The notes under the pieces: model-generated | Seen by the model: the letters and a program-made list of their open reading frames with translations, nothing else | Told to the model about the DNA's origin: nothing | The model's database searches: none | Made by a program: the position numbers and the translations under genes | Source of the DNA: Acidobacteria bacterium RIFCSPLOWO2_02_FULL_61_28 | GTDB lineage: Bacteria; Acidobacteriota; Terriglobia; 2-12-FULL-54-10 | Length of the DNA stretch: 46,172 nucleotides | Direction: 5' to 3' | NCBI GenBank assembly: GCA_001767035.1 | Contig: MEKR01000138.1 | Span: 1-46,172, forward strand | Part shown: positions 1-8,613 of the stretch, one piece after another | Layout: the number at the start of each line of letters is the position of its first letter | Position numbering within the stretch: the first letter of the stretch is position 1

Positions 1-1143
1 CTTCTTCTGGATGATGTCCTGCGAATACTTGGACATGTAGTGGACAATCGTCTCGATGCGAATCCGTATGCTGCCGGAGGGCTTGGTGGAGTCGAGATCG
101 CCGAACTTGAAGAAGAGCGTCCCGGTGGCCTCGACAATTTTCTGCGTCGGCGTGTAGGTAGGCTGGTCCATGCCGCATTCATAGCTTGAAAGCCGGATGA
201 CACAGGTTGTCCACGGGCATCGGGCGGCGGCTTTGGCCCCCCACATAATTTCATTCGTGTTGCTGCTGTAGGAAGAAGTCCAGACGTCGGAAATATCGAA
301 TGGAGTCTTGATTCGCCCGGCACGGATGTCCTGGCCAAAAAGCCAATCCATCACATCCTCATCCGTGGGAAAGTACTGCATCCAGACAATCGGATACCCG
401 TAAGCCTGTAATTCAGCCTCAATCTCGTGCCCGATACCGGTATCCATGTGATAGGGGCGCGCCAGCACGAAAATGCACGGCTTTCCTTCCCGGGCACACC
501 ACTCAAGAATCTCGCGGCTCTGCTGCCGGGCTTTCTGGTTGAACGAGTCGAGCGCGTGGTATCCGGCCTGGACCGCCTTCACCGTTTCTTCGTAATCGAG
601 GTCGAAGACGTCCTTGAGCGACTCATGCAACTGGTCAACCACCGTCTCACGGTCGCCGAGCGAAACAAACGGTGAGACATACTTGATACCGTTCTCGCCA
701 AAAACGTCTCTTTCTTTCAGGAACCCTGCCTTGATGGTCTCCGGTCCCGCCATGACGCGAGTGCAGGTGAGGGTGTCGGTCACGTGGCCCCGCTGAAAAG
801 AGGGAAGGGAATAGATCATGGGGCTCATAAGGATGTGAATTTTCTTTTTGATCCCGAAGATGAGCTCTCCATAGTGCCCGCTCATGCACTTCACCGGATA
901 GCAGCAATCCACCGTGCCACGCCCCTTGCCGAACTCGCGGCCCTGCTCCTCGGAGGTATCGGAGCTGAAGACAATGTTTTCCGGCTCGATTCCGAGCCCC
1001 TTGAGGAAGCCCACCCAGAACTGGTGAGTGTTCCAGACATTGAGGACTTTGGGGATTCCGACCCGGACGCCGGAGCGGTCTTTAGGCGCTGACGCGGCGG
1101 AAGCCTTCTTTGCGAACCAGGTCGGCAACGTTGGGAAACGCAT
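1..1143 (-). CDS. DUF2229 / COG3580-type acyl-CoA dehydratase activase-related protein, partial (3' end outside window)
   Basis: The minus-strand frame stays open from the ATG at 1143 to the window edge (381 codons), so the C-terminus is missing. The protein starts MRFPTLPTWFAKK, then GVRVGIPKVLNVWN, the usual opening of DUF2229 proteins. Cysteine motifs typical of the 2-hydroxyacyl-CoA dehydratase superfamily follow: DCCYPVKCMSGH, LTCTRVMAGPE and SSYECGMDQP. They are plausible Fe-S ligands. In the family this module works with ATP-dependent activases and a COG3581 module, often fused in one very long protein; here the genes are separate. The start lies 62 bp inside the 3' end of the activase gene, which suggests translational coupling; no strong ribosome binding site is visible. 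Substrate unknown. Confidence 0.85.
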   Translation of the reverse strand, partial: MRFPTLPTWFAKKASAASAPKDRSGVRVGIPKVLNVWNTHQFWVGFLKGLGIEPENIVFSSDTSEEQGREFGKGRGTVDCCYPVKCMSGHYGELIFGIKKKIHILMSPMIYSLPSFQRGHVTDTLTCTRVMAGPETIKAGFLKERDVFGENGIKYVSPFVSLGDRETVVDQLHESLKDVFDLDYEETVKAVQAGYHALDSFNQKARQQSREILEWCAREGKPCIFVLARPYHMDTGIGHEIEAELQAYGYPIVWMQYFPTDEDVMDWLFGQDIRAGRIKTPFDISDVWTSSYSSNTNEIMWGAKAAARCPWTTCVIRLSSYECGMDQPTYTPTQKIVEATGTLFFKFGDLDSTKPSGSIRIRIETIVHYMSKYSQDIIQKK

Positions 1144-3400
1144 CTTTGGTTTTCTCAATTTCGGCCTTGATGACCTTCATCTCGTTCAGGTCTTCCACCA
1201 GGCCCTTGGGGCAGGAGTTATTGACGATGACCCGCTCCCAGCCGAGATCCAGCGGCACCTTGCTCCACGAGCGGCCCTTGCCTCCGGGCAGCTCCACGTC
1301 AATAAAGCTGCGCTGGCAATTCACCGGGCACCAGTGGCAGACCGTATCCACTGCGGTGGTGGTCTTGTAGGAGAGCTTTTCTATGATCTCAAATCCCAGG
1401 AAGCGGCTCTGTCCGCCCTGTTCCCACCAGTCGAGCGACACCAGAGCCGCGCCAATCGCGCCGGCCTCGCCCGAATAGGGATGGACGACGATATCGGCAT
1501 CGGGAACTTTGGACTTGATGAAATCCACCTGTGTTTTCACAACGGCCAGGTTCTTGTGCGTGCCGCCTTGGAGGATGTACTTCTTCCCCACGCTGGTCAG
1601 GTTATTCAGTCCGCCCGCATAAATCCACACATTGAGCGGGAGGATGGCGCACAGGCCGGCGAGGATTTCCGACGCCTGCCATCCTTTGCGCTGCTGGTTG
1701 ACGATGTCGCTCTGGAGGAAGACGCCGCAGCCCATCGAGAGTTGCGGCATGGCCTGGGCCTCAAAGGCTCCGTCCGCCATGTCGCTCATGGGAATATTGA
1801 ACCGCTCCGCAACACCCTGGAGGAATGCGCCGTTGCCGGAGGAGCACTGCGAGTTCAGGCGGAAGTCGGTGACCGTCCCATTGCTCAGGAGCATGATCTT
1901 CACATCCACGCCGCCGACGTCGCAAATGCAATCGGCGTCCGGGAAGTAGTGAAGTCCGGCGGTCGCGTGGGCGATCGTTTCGACCACGGCGCAGTCGGCT
2001 CCCACAATCCCTTTGAGCAGGTCCTTGCCATAGCCGGTGATGCCGAGCGCCAGGATTTCGCCGTCCCCGAGGGCTTCGCGGATTTGCTGGAAGAGGGCTT
2101 TGGCGTCCTCGATGGGGTTTCCCTTGCTCAAGGCGTAGCAGGAAAAAACCATTTCCTTGTCGGGGGTGAGGCAAACGGCTTTGGCGGTGGTCGAGCCGAA
2201 ATCGCAGCCCACAATCACGCGCGACAGCTTCTGCGACTGGCTGGACTCCGTTCCTGGGACATGGGGAGCCTTGCCGTTCCCGTTGCCATGGCCGTTTCCA
2301 TTTCCATTTCCTTTTCCGCTGTCGCCATAGCGCGCCTTGAATTCCTCCAGTTCCTCCAGTGTCTCCCAGAGGCCGGTCCGACCCTGCTTCTTTTTCTCTT
2401 CGTGCTGACCTTCTTCGATCCACCAGCGGAGCTTCTCCGTGCCGAGGTACGTCCCCACGCCTACGGCTTCTCGGAGGCCGATCTCGATGCAACCCTGGGC
2501 GGCATAGTAGAGCGCGTCGGCAGGCACTTGAATCAATTCTTCAATCGTCTTGCCTGCGGGTAGTTCCACCTTCCGCTCTTTCCAGAGCTTGGGCAGATGA
2601 TGGCGCCAGGCTTCCTGCAATCCCTTGAAGAAGAGGTTCGGGCCGCCCAACAGCAGAATCTCGGGCAAGGGCGTGTTGCCGCGCGTCAAGGTCGCCAGGT
2701 TTTGATAGACGACCGCCTCGAATAGCGAAGCGATGATCTCTTCCACGGTCACGCCGGCCTTGAGCAGCGTATTGGAGTCGGCTTCGGCAAAGATGCCGCA
2801 CTTGCTGCTGATCTTGTGGAGCGTGTAGCCGGTGTAGTGCATCTGCGCGAGCTGCTCGGTGGGGATCTGGAGTTTGCGCGCCGTCTTTTCGATGAACGTG
2901 CCGGTGCCGCCGGAGCAGGCGCTCTGCATCAGGACTTGCTTGCTCTTCAAGTCGCCATTGCCGCTGAAGAAGATCGTCTTCATGTCCTCGCCGCCGATTT
3001 CGCTGACGAAGCGGACATCGGGGTGCAATTTCTCGACGGCGGCGGCGACCGCGACCACTTCCTGAACCACCTTCCCTCCCGCCAGCGGCGCGATTCCTCC
3101 GGACCCGGAACCGGTGAAGAAAACGCAGTCGCGCTGCGGCGTCAGGCCGTGTTCTTTCTCCAGAGTGGTCAGAAACTGGAGCACTTTCTCGGCCTGCTTG
3201 GTGTTATGGCGCTCGTAGGTCTGCGCCAGCACTTCGCCCGACTTCGTAGCCAGCGTATATTTGCAGGTCGTGCTCCCAACATCAATGCCACAGATTTTCC
3301 AGTCGCCCTCGCGCGCCCCTGAGGGGACCGAAGACGAGGGAGCAGCCTGGGGGGCGGCTTTCTGCAAGGGCTTGATGTTGTAAAGGTGGTCCGTAGCCAT
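1082..3400 (-). CDS. Tandem-domain acyl-CoA dehydratase activase (BcrAD/BadFG/HgdC family, COG1924)
   Basis: This 772-residue protein holds two complete ASKHA ATPase activase domains. The first (about 35-325) has the phosphate loop GIDVGSTTCK, the motif SEIGGEDMK, and Cys162 (ACSGGTGTF) and Cys201 (SKCGIFAEAD). The second (about 395-690) has GCDFGSTTAK, CDVGGVDVK, and Cys519 (QCSSGNGAF) and Cys558 (MGCGVFLQSD). In HgdC of Acidaminococcus the equivalent two cysteines of each subunit bind one [4Fe-4S] cluster across a homodimer, so two fused domains probably form an internal pseudo-dimer. The domains are joined by a low-complexity Gly-Asn-His linker near 361-378. Its role would be ATP-driven low-potential electron transfer to a partner dehydratase or reductase. 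A ribosome binding site AGGGAG precedes the ATG by 5 bases. It follows the COG3581 gene by 85 bp and overlaps the DUF2229 gene. Confidence 0.93.
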   Translation of the reverse strand: MATDHLYNIKPLQKAAPQAAPSSSVPSGAREGDWKICGIDVGSTTCKYTLATKSGEVLAQTYERHNTKQAEKVLQFLTTLEKEHGLTPQRDCVFFTGSGSGGIAPLAGGKVVQEVVAVAAAVEKLHPDVRFVSEIGGEDMKTIFFSGNGDLKSKQVLMQSACSGGTGTFIEKTARKLQIPTEQLAQMHYTGYTLHKISSKCGIFAEADSNTLLKAGVTVEEIIASLFEAVVYQNLATLTRGNTPLPEILLLGGPNLFFKGLQEAWRHHLPKLWKERKVELPAGKTIEELIQVPADALYYAAQGCIEIGLREAVGVGTYLGTEKLRWWIEEGQHEEKKKQGRTGLWETLEELEEFKARYGDSGKGNGNGNGHGNGNGKAPHVPGTESSQSQKLSRVIVGCDFGSTTAKAVCLTPDKEMVFSCYALSKGNPIEDAKALFQQIREALGDGEILALGITGYGKDLLKGIVGADCAVVETIAHATAGLHYFPDADCICDVGGVDVKIMLLSNGTVTDFRLNSQCSSGNGAFLQGVAERFNIPMSDMADGAFEAQAMPQLSMGCGVFLQSDIVNQQRKGWQASEILAGLCAILPLNVWIYAGGLNNLTSVGKKYILQGGTHKNLAVVKTQVDFIKSKVPDADIVVHPYSGEAGAIGAALVSLDWWEQGGQSRFLGFEIIEKLSYKTTTAVDTVCHWCPVNCQRSFIDVELPGGKGRSWSKVPLDLGWERVIVNNSCPKGLVEDLNEMKVIKAEIEKTKDAFPNVADLVRKEGFRRVSA

Positions 3401-3485
3401 TGAACTCCCTGAAATCGCTGCTTTTCGATGCTACCACTTCTGGAGGGAACAATGCAGCGCCAAATTGCCCGGCGCCGCGGGAGCC

Positions 3486-5018
3486 TCACGCCCTCCCGAT
3501 CCGGCCGCTTTGCGCCAGGTGGGCGACATAATTGGCCGCCGTTCCGGCGTAGCCCAGGTGCGGGATGCGGTAGGTAGCCCGGCAGACTTCCGGATGCTTC
3601 GCCTCGTACTGGCGGATCGCTTCGATGGTCAGCCCGGTCTTCTCGATGACTTCCTCGAAGTCCCGCTGGGAGCGCTTCTTCGCTTCCGTCAGGATCATCT
3701 GGCAGCGGGAGAGCGCGTGGACCTCGGCGTCGCCCTTGATCTCAATGGGCGCATAGAGCAGGTCGGGGTACTTGCCGAGGACGTTCGCCATGGAGCCGAC
3801 CGACATCGTGTTCGGCATGCAGGAATACGGCGTCAGCTCGCAGATCATGTGCGCTTTCTTATGATGGTAAGTGTGAAGCGCCTTGCCGATCAGCAGGTGG
3901 CCCTCTCCGCCGCGCAACTCGAAATGGTAGAACGGCTCGGCCAGGTTCTTTAATTCGATTTGGTCGGGAAGCGCATTGGGAAGATTCCCCAAGGCCTTCC
4001 GGAAGCGGTTATAGGTGCCGTTGTAGACGCGCTCCAGAACTTGCAACACGGCCAGCTTGAGCTTGGCGCCCCGTTTCATGGTCTGGCGCTTCTCGAGCTT
4101 CCGGATCGCGGGATGGAGCAGGTAATGGAGCCAGACGGCGATCGGCGGGGGAATGGTCTCGGAGCCTTCCTGTTCGAGCCACCGCTTGATGTTGTAATTG
4201 CCGTCTCCTTCATGCGTCTGCAACCAGAACTCGCCGGTGATCTTGACCTTGGGCTTCACCTGGAGGCGGTCCACCTCGATGGCGTCCCACATCTTGCGGA
4301 CCTTGCGGAGCGCGGAGGTGAAATAATTGGTGCTGAGATGCCAGGCGAGCATCGCCCACTTGTTCTCTTTGACGGGCCGGTTGCGATAGACCTCATAGAG
4401 GTACTCGATGCTCTCTTGCAAGACCTTGTCGGTCTGTCCGGGGGTGACTTCGTAGGGGCGCGTCATGTATTCGAGGTCGGTGAGCACGTCGGCACAGAGG
4501 ATGGCCCAGACCAGCCCCATACTGAGCGGCAGATTGATCTCGAGGCCGCCGCCGCCGCTCGCGCCCTGATCCAGTTGGTCCTGTGCCAGCAGGAAGAGGC
4601 GGAAGTCGCGCAGTCCGAGGCCGTCCAGAGCCATGGTGTAGGATTCGTGATACTGGCCGAACCGGCACGGCCCGCAAGCGCCCGCCGTGAGGAAGATAAA
4701 CTTCTTGTTGACCTCTTCCTTGCCGTGAAGAGCAACTTCGGATTTCAAGAAGTTGACCAGGTTGCCGGTGGTGAAGATCGTGGGGCAGCACGCGCCGACG
4801 TCAATCAGCTCCTTGCCCGAATCCAGGTCCGGGCGCGCCACGTTCGGCAGCGGCTGCGCCTTGTATTTCATATTGTGCAGGACGCCCTGGATCAACCGTT
4901 CATGTTTCCAGGTCAGGCCCCCGAACAGGATCGTGGTGTCCTCGCGCTGCTCTCGCGTAAAGGGTTTCGGCTTGTACGCACTGTAGTGTTGGACAACCGG
5001 TTCCGTCATCGTCGCCAT
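3486..5018 (-). CDS. COG3581 protein, 2-hydroxyacyl-CoA dehydratase-related component
   Basis: This 510-residue protein matches the C-terminal module of the long fused activase proteins (COG3581). Visible cysteine motifs are GACCPTIFTTGN (Cys77, Cys78), TAGACGPCRFGQYHESY (Cys115, Cys118) and LTPYSCMPNTMSVGSM near residue 390. They resemble Fe-S and substrate-side motifs of HgdB/BcrC-like subunits. It is probably the electron acceptor or catalytic partner of the activase encoded just downstream. The start is well supported: AAGGAG lies 7 bases before the ATG. It is the first gene of a three-gene minus-strand operon. The 381 bp in front carry an inverted repeat and an AT-rich tandem repeat that may regulate it. 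Which acyl-CoA or other substrate is reduced or dehydrated cannot be told from the sequence. Confidence 0.87.
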   Translation of the reverse strand: MATMTEPVVQHYSAYKPKPFTREQREDTTILFGGLTWKHERLIQGVLHNMKYKAQPLPNVARPDLDSGKELIDVGACCPTIFTTGNLVNFLKSEVALHGKEEVNKKFIFLTAGACGPCRFGQYHESYTMALDGLGLRDFRLFLLAQDQLDQGASGGGGLEINLPLSMGLVWAILCADVLTDLEYMTRPYEVTPGQTDKVLQESIEYLYEVYRNRPVKENKWAMLAWHLSTNYFTSALRKVRKMWDAIEVDRLQVKPKVKITGEFWLQTHEGDGNYNIKRWLEQEGSETIPPPIAVWLHYLLHPAIRKLEKRQTMKRGAKLKLAVLQVLERVYNGTYNRFRKALGNLPNALPDQIELKNLAEPFYHFELRGGEGHLLIGKALHTYHHKKAHMICELTPYSCMPNTMSVGSMANVLGKYPDLLYAPIEIKGDAEVHALSRCQMILTEAKKRSQRDFEEVIEKTGLTIEAIRQYEAKHPEVCRATYRIPHLGYAGTAANYVAHLAQSGRIGRA

Positions 5019-5077
5019 GAAACGTCTCCTTCTCGAATCGGAATGGTCAAACTGGTTACTGAATCCGCCCCACCGGA

Positions 5078-5101
5078 TGTGACAGTTTCCCGGGTGTCAC
5101 A
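5078..5101. promoter_or_regulatory. Inverted repeat TGTGACA-N10-TGTCACA upstream of the activase operon
   Basis: Perfect 7-bp arms lie 60 bp before the start of the COG3581 gene, with another GTCACAC at 5126-5132. The position suits an operator. The arms look like CRP/FNR half-sites but the spacing is wrong for the classic 16-bp CRP palindrome, so the binding protein is unknown. Confidence 0.45.
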
Positions 5102-5399
5102 CGGGCGATCTCCGCCCACTCCGTCGTCACACCCCATTCAGAACATCCGGTGGACTCCCGCTTGGCTAGAATACATCCCCGCCCTCGCCGCTGCCAAGCT
5201 GCCAGAAATCCGCCCGTCGAAACCTGAGAGTACTATCCGGCGAAAAAAGATACAAGAATAAAGATACAAAATGATTCATAAAATCCCAGTGGGGTTACTC
5301 CTCACTAATTTCATGGTAGTTCTGGGACTGTCTGGAAATCCTTCTCTTTTGGGGAGATCACGGGTCCGCCGAATGCACTCCCCCGTTTGCGGAGCGCGC
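5102..5399. other. Intergenic stretch with an AT-rich 14-bp tandem repeat
   Basis: This lies between the 3' end of terC and the activase operon. It holds two adjacent copies of a 14-mer, GAAAAAAGATACAA (5242-5255) and GAATAAAGATACAA (5256-5269), one mismatch apart, in an otherwise GC-rich region. They may belong to the promoter region of the minus-strand operon. I see no gene and no convincing terminator hairpin for terC. Confidence 0.5.
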
Positions 5400-6143
5400 T
5401 TACGCCTCCACATACTGCTGGTGGAGTTTGACCGGCGCAGCCTTCGATTTTCTTACCTTCAGATTCAGCATTTCCACAAAGAGGGAGAACGCCATCGAGA
5501 AGTAGATATAGCCTTTCGGGACGTGGCCGTCGAAGCCCTCCACGATCAGCGTTACGCCAATCAGCAACAAGAAGCTGAGCGCCAGCACTTTGAGGGTGGG
5601 ATGCCGTTCCACGAAGCGGCTGAGCGGCCCGGCGAAGGCCATCATAAAGATCACCGCCAGGACAATAGCGGACACCATGATGCCGACCTGCTGCACCATG
5701 CCCACCGCGGTGATTACCGAATCCAGAGAGAAGACGGCATCGAGCAAGAGGATCTGGATGATCACGCTGGCGAAGGTCGCCGCGACCCGGGCGGAGGAGC
5801 GGCCTTCTTCTCCTTCCAGCTTCTGATGGATCTCGTGCGTGCTCTTCGCAATCAGGAACAGCCCGCCGGCAATCAGGATGATGTCGCGGCCGGAGATTTC
5901 CTGGGCCAGTACGGTAAACAAAGGAGCGGTCAGACGGATCACCCAGGAAATCGAGAGGAGCAGAGCGATCCGCATGAACATCGCCAGGCCCAGACCGACG
6001 ATACGGGCTTTGGACTGCTGCGCAGCAGGCAGCTTGGAGGCGAGAATGGAAAGGAAAATCACGTTGTCAATGCCGAGGACGACTTCCAGGCTGAGCAGGG
6101 TGAGAAACGCAATCCAGGCCTGTGGCTCTGTGATCCAGTTCAT
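5400..6143 (-). CDS. TerC family integral membrane protein
   Basis: This 247-residue protein has about seven hydrophobic segments and the two acidic membrane motifs of the TerC family: EVVLGIDNVIFLSIL (about 20-34) and LDAVFSLDSVITAVGM (about 134-149). Family members sit in the inner membrane and have been linked to tellurite resistance and to metal export, notably manganese, and to metal loading of secreted proteins. The ATG is preceded by AGGAG about 13 bases upstream, a rather long spacing. It is transcribed alone: the divergent neighbour is an amidohydrolase and the downstream operon has its own control region. No tellurite resistance genes are nearby, so a general metal role is more likely than a tellurite role. 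Confidence 0.92.
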   Translation of the reverse strand: MNWITEPQAWIAFLTLLSLEVVLGIDNVIFLSILASKLPAAQQSKARIVGLGLAMFMRIALLLSISWVIRLTAPLFTVLAQEISGRDIILIAGGLFLIAKSTHEIHQKLEGEEGRSSARVAATFASVIIQILLLDAVFSLDSVITAVGMVQQVGIMVSAIVLAVIFMMAFAGPLSRFVERHPTLKVLALSFLLLIGVTLIVEGFDGHVPKGYIYFSMAFSLFVEMLNLKVRKSKAAPVKLHQQYVEA

Positions 6144-6457
6144 GGGTGTTCACTTCTCCTGATATGGACGGTTGAGGGGCGGGCAGGGAGGCTTCTCTTC
6201 CTGGGGTCCCGATCCAGCAGACTGTTGCGGGACAAAGGGATGTTCCGCGCATTCGAGAAACCCCTCCACCCTATACTTTAGCAGGGGATGGCGTATCCGG
6301 TGCCTGAACGGGGAAGTGGTCGTTGGATCCCGTCTCCCTTCCCAGTCGGCGCGAGCGCACGGCGCACGTTTCATTTTCAAATCTGCGGGCGCCTCCGAGC
6401 GCGCACAAGCGAGAATCCACTGGCGCCCTCCTGCGACGGAGCCATGGAAACCTGCGC
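6144..6457. other. Intergenic stretch between divergent terC and amidohydrolase genes
   Basis: No gene is supported here. The right part leads into the promoter at 6458-6486. For terC I see no clear -35/-10 pair. Confidence 0.5.
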
Positions 6458-6486
6458 TTGACCCCACAGAGGGGCCAGCGTATGAT
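6458..6486 (+). promoter_or_regulatory. Sigma70-type promoter of the Tat-exported amidohydrolase
   Basis: TTGACC (6458-6463), a 17-bp spacer and TATGAT (6481-6486) closely match the sigma70 consensus. Transcription would start near 6493, giving a leader of about 19 bases with the ribosome binding site GGAGGG before the ATG at 6512. Confidence 0.7.
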
Positions 6487-6511
6487 TTTCTCCTGATCGG
6501 AGGGAGTGACG

Positions 6512-7624
6512 ATGAAACTTTGCACTGTGGCGAGCGGCAATCCCGTTGTGGACTTGCACCGGCACGAGGGAGCGCAGATTGTTCTCGGCTCCTCGCGCCG
6601 CGATTTTCTGAAAGGCCTGGCTGTACTCGGAGCGGGGGCGATCCTGCCGGCGGGCGGGTTGCTCGCGCAGACCGCTCGGCCGGGCGGCTCCGCGCGGCGG
6701 TTCGACCTTCACCACCACTTTGCGAACCCGGCCTTGATCAAGCTGATGAATGACAAGAAAACGCAGGGCTTCCAGACCTGGCAGCCCTACTCGCCCGCCA
6801 AGGCGGTCGAGGACATGGATAAGGGCGGCGTGCAAGCTTCCTTTATCTCGGTCACCACGCCGGGCATCTGGTTCGGAATCAATTCCGAGACGCGCCAGTG
6901 GGCGCGGGAGATCAATGAGTACGGCGCCAAGATGGTCTCGGATTTCCCGGGCCGCTTCGGCCTGTTCGCCGTGCTGCCTTTCCCCGATGCCAACGCCTGC
7001 CTGCAAGAAATCGAGCATGCCTTCGATACCCTCAAGGCCGAGGGGGTCGGCTTGCTGACGAGTTACAGCAACCGGTGGCTGGGCGATCCGGCGTTTGCTC
7101 CGGTCTTCCGCGAACTCAACCGTCGCAAAGCGATCGTCTATACGCATGCCCAGGTGCCGGACTGCTGCCAGAGCCTGATGCCGGGGGTTCCGGACACGAC
7201 CGTCGAGTACAACACGGACACCGCCCGAACCATCATCAGTTTGATCGAGAACGGCCGGGCGCTGGAGTGCCCGGACATTACGTTCATCTTTTCTCATGGC
7301 GGCGGCACCATCCTCGCCCTTCCCGGACGCTTCCTGGGGCAGCAGGCCAGCGCCGAGAACCTGGCCAAACAGGCGGACCCGAAATCGCGGCTCGGTCAGT
7401 TGCGGCGCTTCTACTACGACACCGCCGGAGCCACGAACCCGATCCAGATGACCGCGCTGAAGCAGCTTGTGTCCACGTCACAAGTTGTGTTCGGGACCGA
7501 TCACCCCTTCGGGAGCAGCGCGAATACGGCTGCCAACTTAGAGAAATGCGGCTACTCCGCAGCGGAGCTGCGCGCGGTGGATCGGGAAAACGCGCTCCGG
7601 TTCTTGCCCAAGAAGTACGCTTAG
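6512..7624 (+). CDS. Tat-exported amidohydrolase family 2 protein
   Basis: This 370-residue protein is a TIM-barrel metal-dependent hydrolase or decarboxylase of the amidohydrolase 2 family (ACMSD-like). Metal-site motifs seen are FDLHHHF (about 64-70), SHGGG after strand 6, and the late aspartate in FGTDHPFGSS. A twin-arginine signal is present: SSRRDFLKGLAVLGAGA at about 27-43, so the folded enzyme is probably exported to the periplasm. The ATG at 6512 was chosen because GGAGGG lies 7 bases upstream; a GTG two codons earlier would fall inside that site's spacer. It has its own promoter and no operon partner; the next gene is an opposing tRNA. The substrate is unknown; a second, cytoplasmic family member lies at 32610. 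Confidence 0.88.
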   Translation: MKLCTVASGNPVVDLHRHEGAQIVLGSSRRDFLKGLAVLGAGAILPAGGLLAQTARPGGSARRFDLHHHFANPALIKLMNDKKTQGFQTWQPYSPAKAVEDMDKGGVQASFISVTTPGIWFGINSETRQWAREINEYGAKMVSDFPGRFGLFAVLPFPDANACLQEIEHAFDTLKAEGVGLLTSYSNRWLGDPAFAPVFRELNRRKAIVYTHAQVPDCCQSLMPGVPDTTVEYNTDTARTIISLIENGRALECPDITFIFSHGGGTILALPGRFLGQQASAENLAKQADPKSRLGQLRRFYYDTAGATNPIQMTALKQLVSTSQVVFGTDHPFGSSANTAANLEKCGYSAAELRAVDRENALRFLPKKYA

Positions 7625-7671
7625 GGCGGCTTTGTTTTCAGGTCGACTTTCTGTTGAGGCGGCCAAGAAAT

Positions 7672-7745
7672 TGGCTGGGAGGCAGGGATTCGAACCCCGA
7701 TAGGCGGATCCAGAGTCCGCAGTCTTACCGTTAGACGACCTCCCA
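7672..7745 (-). tRNA. tRNA-Gln (anticodon CTG)
   Basis: The minus strand folds as a cloverleaf. Acceptor arms are TGGGAGG and CCTCCCA, the D arm contains GTCTAACGGTAAGAC, the anticodon stem GCGGA/TCCGC encloses the loop CTCTGGA with anticodon CTG (reads CAG), and the T arm is CGGGG-TTCGAAT-CCCTG. The discriminator is G and the CCA end is encoded (7672-7674). It stands alone between a plus-strand amidohydrolase and a minus-strand ABC gene. Confidence 0.95.
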
Positions 7746-7807
7746 ACGCAACCAAGGGATTTCCCTTGGACCACTGGTTTTGATTCTCCGCAAAGCCGAA
7801 CGGGTTG

Positions 7808-8575
7808 TCAAGATTCCGGCCCGCTCGGTGCGAAACGAATCTCGTCTTCGAGCAGGAATTCCCGGATTAACTCATCGGAGCAAAGGGGCAGTTTTTCGGG
7901 TTCTCCGAAGAAGGCCACGTGTCCTGCTTCGAGGAACACCATCCGGTCGGCCACTCTTCGAGCCAGGCGGGTATCGTGCGTGACCACCACCGAGGTCAGC
8001 TTCAACTGCCGCTTCAGCCGCTCGATCAGACTCTCGATGTGGTGCGACATCAGAGGGTCCACCATGGTGGTCGGTTCGTCGTAAAGGACGGCTTCCGGCC
8101 GCGCGGCCAAAGCGCGGGCGATGGCGGCAGAGCGTTTCATGCCCGTGCTCAAGCCGGACGGAAGCTCATCGGCCAGCTCCCGGATTTCCAGCAGGTCGAG
8201 CAGGCCCAGGACGACCTCTTCGATGTTCTCCTCGGTGTAACTGCGCATCTCCTGCAGTGGAAAGGCCACGTTTTCAAAGATCGTTAAGGAATCAAACAGC
8301 GCGCCCGACTGAAAGACCATGGTGACCTTCCGGCGGATGTGCTGGAGTTCGGATTCGCGATAATCGGTAATGTCCTCGCCGGCCACCCAAACCCGGCCCA
8401 TGTCGGGCTTCAGAAAGCCCATGACATGCTGCAAGGTAACCGACTTCCCGACTCCGCTCCGGCCCAGGATCACGAGCGTCTCGCCGGGGTCCACATAGAA
8501 ACTCACATCGTCGAGAACCCGGTTGTCTCCAAACGCTTTGCAAACGTTTTGAAATTCGATGTAATGGCTGGCCAT
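7808..8575 (-). CDS. ABC transporter ATP-binding protein, MlaF/Mkl type
   Basis: This 255-residue cytoplasmic ATPase shows Walker A GRSGVGKS, Q-loop VFQSGALFDSL, signature LSTGMKRSAAIARALA, Walker B AVLYDEPTTMVDP and the switch histidine VVVTHD. The phrase QSGALFDSLTIFENVAFPL is typical of MlaF/TTG2A-like proteins, which drive phospholipid transport between inner and outer membranes. The start is uncertain: ATG at 8575 begins right at the domain, while a TTG at 8617 would add 14 residues and overlap the end of mobA. The usual permease (mlaE) and MCE-domain genes are not adjacent, so it is an orphan subunit here. It lies downstream of mobA on the same strand, 38 bp away from the ATG chosen. 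Confidence 0.88.
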   Translation of the reverse strand: MASHYIEFQNVCKAFGDNRVLDDVSFYVDPGETLVILGRSGVGKSVTLQHVMGFLKPDMGRVWVAGEDITDYRESELQHIRRKVTMVFQSGALFDSLTIFENVAFPLQEMRSYTEENIEEVVLGLLDLLEIRELADELPSGLSTGMKRSAAIARALAARPEAVLYDEPTTMVDPLMSHHIESLIERLKRQLKLTSVVVTHDTRLARRVADRMVFLEAGHVAFFGEPEKLPLCSDELIREFLLEDEIRFAPSGPES

Positions 8576-8613
8576 CGCAATGCCGCCATTGGGGCGGCCT
8601 CTTTCCGTCTTCC

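Noticed and set aside
1028..2563. A 511-codon open frame on the plus strand opposite the activase gene
   Set aside because: It is the mirror of a high-GC3 gene: low-complexity, no domain, no ribosome binding site, while the minus strand has clear ASKHA motifs.
5078..5101. Classic CRP binding site
   Set aside because: TGTGA and TCACA are separated by 14 bp instead of 6, so only a generic inverted repeat is claimed.
3960..5261. A 433-codon plus-strand frame opposite the COG3581 gene
   Set aside because: Antisense shadow; composition rich in Gly, Val, Asp and His without recognisable motifs.
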